From NCBI RefSeq assembly GCF_003797945.1, contig NZ_RKKU01000002.1, positions 62,001 through 126,000 on the forward strand: DNA of 64,000 nucleotides, read 5' to 3'. The DNA comes from Pseudomonas neustonica. GTDB taxonomy: Bacteria > Pseudomonadota > Gammaproteobacteria > Pseudomonadales > Pseudomonadaceae. Below, piece by piece: positions 61,695 through 64,000 of the stretch. A program made the position numbers and the translations under genes. Each line of letters opens with the position of its first letter. Positions within the stretch are counted from its first letter, which is position 1. The notes beneath the pieces were generated by a model. It searched no databases. It saw only the letters and a list, made by a program, of their open reading frames with translations, and was not told the origin of the DNA.

Positions 61695-63971
61695 ATGACT
61701 ATGCAATCATCACCCAAGACGTCCCGCGTCGATTTCAATACGCCAGCGATGCAGCGCCATCGGGCCGTGCGTCACTTCAAGGATCATCTCACCCGCTGGT
61801 ATGTCGCGGTGGGTGGCCTTGGCGTGATTGCTGCCGTGTTGCTGATCTTTCTCTATTTGCTCTCTGAAGTGCTACCGCTGTTTGGCGGTGCAGACATCGA
61901 GCAGCAAGAGCGCTACTCCACACCCTGGCTAGATGTGGCTGATCCGCCGTTGATGCTGGCGATGGAAGAGCAGGGCGAGGTGGCGATTCGTGTCTCCGAA
62001 TCCGGTCAGGTGACCTTCTTCAAAACCGCAGACGGCAAGCTGATTTCTGAACAGAGCCTGCCCATACCCGAAGGCGTGACGGTATCCAGCTTCAGCGTGG
62101 AAAGTCCGAACACTCGCCGGTTTGCTGTTGGTCTGAGCAATGGTCAGGTCATCATCGGCAAGCACAACTATAAGGTGACCTACCCGAACGATGTTCGGTT
62201 GATTACCCCCGAATTGAAATTCCCCTACGGTGCTGAGCCGCTCATTCTGGATAAACAGGGGCGTGCGCTGGAGCACGTAGCCATGAGTGGCAATGACAGC
62301 GGCCTGACATTGGCAGCTAACGTAGGGCGCGAGCTGCTGGTAACGTCCATCAGCCGCCAGGAAAATATGATGACCGGGGAGGTGACTACCTCCCAGAGCG
62401 AGCTGACCCTCAACCCGGCGCAAGGCGAAGTGGATAATATCCTCATCGATCCGCTGCGCCAGTGGATGTATGTGGTCAACGGCGGTCAATATGTGGACGT
62501 GCTGTCGCTGCGCGCGCGCGGCGAGCTGAATGGACACTACAAGGTGGTCGCCGCCAAAGACGCAACGGTTACTGCCAGTAACCTGATGCTTGGCGGCATC
62601 TCGCTGATTATTGGTGATAGCCAGGGCGGCTTGCAGCAGTGGTTTATGGTGCGCGGCAATGGTAAGCCTGCACTAACCCCGGTCAGAAGCTTTGACCAGC
62701 AGGCCGGTGAAGCGATACAGCTGATTCAGCCAGAGGAGCGCCGCAAGGTATTCCTGACGACAGACGCTGATGGATATCTGGGTATCTATAACTCGACTGC
62801 GCATAATAATCTGCTGGTTGAGCCACTGGACAAGCAGCCAATACGATCTTTTGCTATTGGTCCGCGTGCTGATCACCTGCTGGTTGAGCATGACAACGGT
62901 GAGTTGAGCTACTGGAACGTCGATAACGAGCACCCGGAAATCTCCTGGTCATCGCTGTGGGGCAAGGTCTGGTACGAAAGCTATCCGGAGCCTGATTACG
63001 TCTGGCAGTCGACATCGGCTACGTCCGAATCCGAGCCCAAGCTCAGCTTGGCGCCCCTGACCTTTGGTACCTTGAAAGCAGCGTTTTACGCGATGATTTT
63101 GGCCACGCCGATCGCCATCGCCGCAGCGGTCTATACCGCTTACTTCATGGCTCCGGGCATGCGTCGCAAGGTCAAGCCGATCATCGAGTTGATGGAGGCA
63201 CTGCCGACCGTCATTCTGGGCTTCCTCGCGGGCTTGTGGCTGGCGCCGTTACTGGAGGACAACCTGCCGGGCATTGTTTCCTTGCTGGTTCTCCTGCCCG
63301 TGGTATTTATTAGTGTGGCGTATCTCTGGAGTCGTATGCCAGAGCGAGTGCGCCTGACGGTTCCGGATGGCTGGGAGGCGGCAATATTGATTCCTGTCAC
63401 CATGCTACTGGGGTGGGCCTGCTTTGAGTCCAGCGTCTACATAGAGGCCTGGTTCTTCGGGGGCGATATGCGGGTTTACCTGACGCGTGATCTGGGCATC
63501 GATTTTGACCAGCGCAACTCGCTGGTGGTGGGCCTGGCCATGGGCTTTGCGGTTATTCCGACCATTTTCTCGATCGCCGAAGATGCTGTATTCAGCGTGC
63601 CGCGCCATTTGACGCAAGGGTCGCTGGCCCTGGGTGCCACGCCCTGGCAGACCATGAGCCGCGTCGTCATCCTGACCGCCAGTCCGGGCATCTTCTCCGC
63701 CGTCATGATTGGTATGGGGCGCGCCGTAGGTGAAACCATGATCGTACTTATGGCAACGGGTAATACGCCGATCATGGACTGGAATATCTTCGAAGGTATG
63801 CGCACGCTGTCAGCCAACATCGCGGTAGAAATGCCGGAGTCGGAAGTTGGCAGTACGCACTATCGCGTACTCTTTTTGGCCGCACTGGTGTTGCTCAGCT
63901 TCACCTTCCTGATGAACACGGCAGCAGAGCTGATTCGACAGCGCCTGCGCAAGAAATATGCCTCACTCTGA
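61695..63971 (+). CDS. pstC: Phosphate ABC transporter permease PstC (long form)
   Basis: Inner-membrane permease of the Pst phosphate importer, 758 residues, the long form found in Pseudomonas. One N-terminal membrane segment (about residues 38-60, VGGLGVIAAVLLIFLYLLSEVLPLF) is followed by a large, repeat-rich domain (about 65-440) with beta-propeller-like strands, probably periplasmic. A normal permease domain follows (about 445-758) with PIIELMEALPTVILGFLAGLWL and the EAA loop LALGATPWQTMSRVVILTASPGIFSAVMIGMGRAVGET. The start ATG 61695 has TAGGGTG upstream. pstA follows after 18 bases. Confidence 0.95.
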   Translation: MTMQSSPKTSRVDFNTPAMQRHRAVRHFKDHLTRWYVAVGGLGVIAAVLLIFLYLLSEVLPLFGGADIEQQERYSTPWLDVADPPLMLAMEEQGEVAIRVSESGQVTFFKTADGKLISEQSLPIPEGVTVSSFSVESPNTRRFAVGLSNGQVIIGKHNYKVTYPNDVRLITPELKFPYGAEPLILDKQGRALEHVAMSGNDSGLTLAANVGRELLVTSISRQENMMTGEVTTSQSELTLNPAQGEVDNILIDPLRQWMYVVNGGQYVDVLSLRARGELNGHYKVVAAKDATVTASNLMLGGISLIIGDSQGGLQQWFMVRGNGKPALTPVRSFDQQAGEAIQLIQPEERRKVFLTTDADGYLGIYNSTAHNNLLVEPLDKQPIRSFAIGPRADHLLVEHDNGELSYWNVDNEHPEISWSSLWGKVWYESYPEPDYVWQSTSATSESEPKLSLAPLTFGTLKAAFYAMILATPIAIAAAVYTAYFMAPGMRRKVKPIIELMEALPTVILGFLAGLWLAPLLEDNLPGIVSLLVLLPVVFISVAYLWSRMPERVRLTVPDGWEAAILIPVTMLLGWACFESSVYIEAWFFGGDMRVYLTRDLGIDFDQRNSLVVGLAMGFAVIPTIFSIAEDAVFSVPRHLTQGSLALGATPWQTMSRVVILTASPGIFSAVMIGMGRAVGETMIVLMATGNTPIMDWNIFEGMRTLSANIAVEMPESEVGSTHYRVLFLAALVLLSFTFLMNTAAELIRQRLRKKYASL

Positions 63972-63989
63972 CCTACAGGAATGCACACA

Positions 63990-64000
63990 GTGAAACAGAG
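63990..64000 (+). CDS. pstA: Phosphate ABC transporter permease PstA (first codons only)
   Basis: GTG 63990 followed by AAA CAG AG is the probable start of pstA (Pseudomonas PstA begins MKQ). CAGGA at 63976-63980 lies 9 bases upstream as ribosome site. ATG 63981 is in frame but too close to that site. The gene continues beyond the window; identity rests mainly on position after pstC. Confidence 0.7.

Overview
The window looks like the chromosome of a gamma-proteobacterium of the Pseudomonas type (Pseudomonadaceae; I cannot name the species). The basis is protein content and gene order: atpD-atpC-glmU, purE-purK, pycB-pycA with a divergent LysR gene (pycR), an RpiR regulator divergent from zwf, uvrD, and pstS-pstC-pstA. 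These all resemble the origin-proximal part of Pseudomonas chromosomes. A perfect Pseudomonas-type parS site at 5455-5470 supports an origin-proximal position. No rRNA, tRNA, CRISPR array, complete insertion sequence or prophage was seen.

Layout. 1-3468: end of the ATP synthase operon (atpD cut by the window edge), a terminator, two arrays of 7-bp repeats, then glmU. 3593-9508: mostly small conserved or hypothetical genes, a CobW-type GTPase behind parS, a diguanylate cyclase, trmO, a hydrolase and a DUF3299 protein. 9585-14241: a response regulator with an HD-GYP domain and a very large MHYT/PAS hybrid histidine kinase. 14402-16404: a TetR regulator divergent from an acyl-CoA dehydrogenase, with a perfect 18-bp palindrome between them. 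16405-17081: no gene, but a 499-bp element with 110-bp inverted arms. 17082-24000: purK/purE, a secreted hypothetical protein, carbonic anhydrase and the two-subunit pyruvate carboxylase. 24219-25154: its LysR regulator.

25210-44438 is a block of small functional modules between pycR and rccR-zwf, which I recall as neighbours in P. aeruginosa. It holds glycerate uptake and phosphorylation (CdaR-type regulator, GntP permease, glycerate kinase), a cold-shock/DUF1294 fusion, the ABC-F protein YbiT, flavin enzymes, a membrane protein with an Mrr-like domain, molybdate transport modABC with modE, a BenE transporter with a divergent XRE-cupin regulator, ppiC, and an arsenate-detoxification operon (arsR-gapdh-arsJ).

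44428-52162: rccR, zwf, a GGDEF/EAL protein and uvrD. 52369-60357: a TRAP substrate-binding protein, separated from its likely permease genes dctQ-dctM by an InaA-like kinase, an iron-sulfur photolyase-like gene, a DCC-family protein, a DoxX-like protein and a signal peptidase; then a thioesterase. 60510-64000: the phosphate-uptake genes pstS and pstC and the first codons of pstA, with Pho-box-like repeats before pstS and before pstC.

Several regulators sit beside recognisable operators (ModE, RccR/HexR, PhoB, ArsR, TetR, XRE, LysR), so the regulatory DNA can be read unusually well. I did not find a clearly new multi-gene defence or metabolic system. The least-explained items are the 499-bp inverted-repeat element, the family of AAGC/GCTT short repeats, the Mrr-like membrane protein that has lost its catalytic lysine, and the purE leader hairpin.
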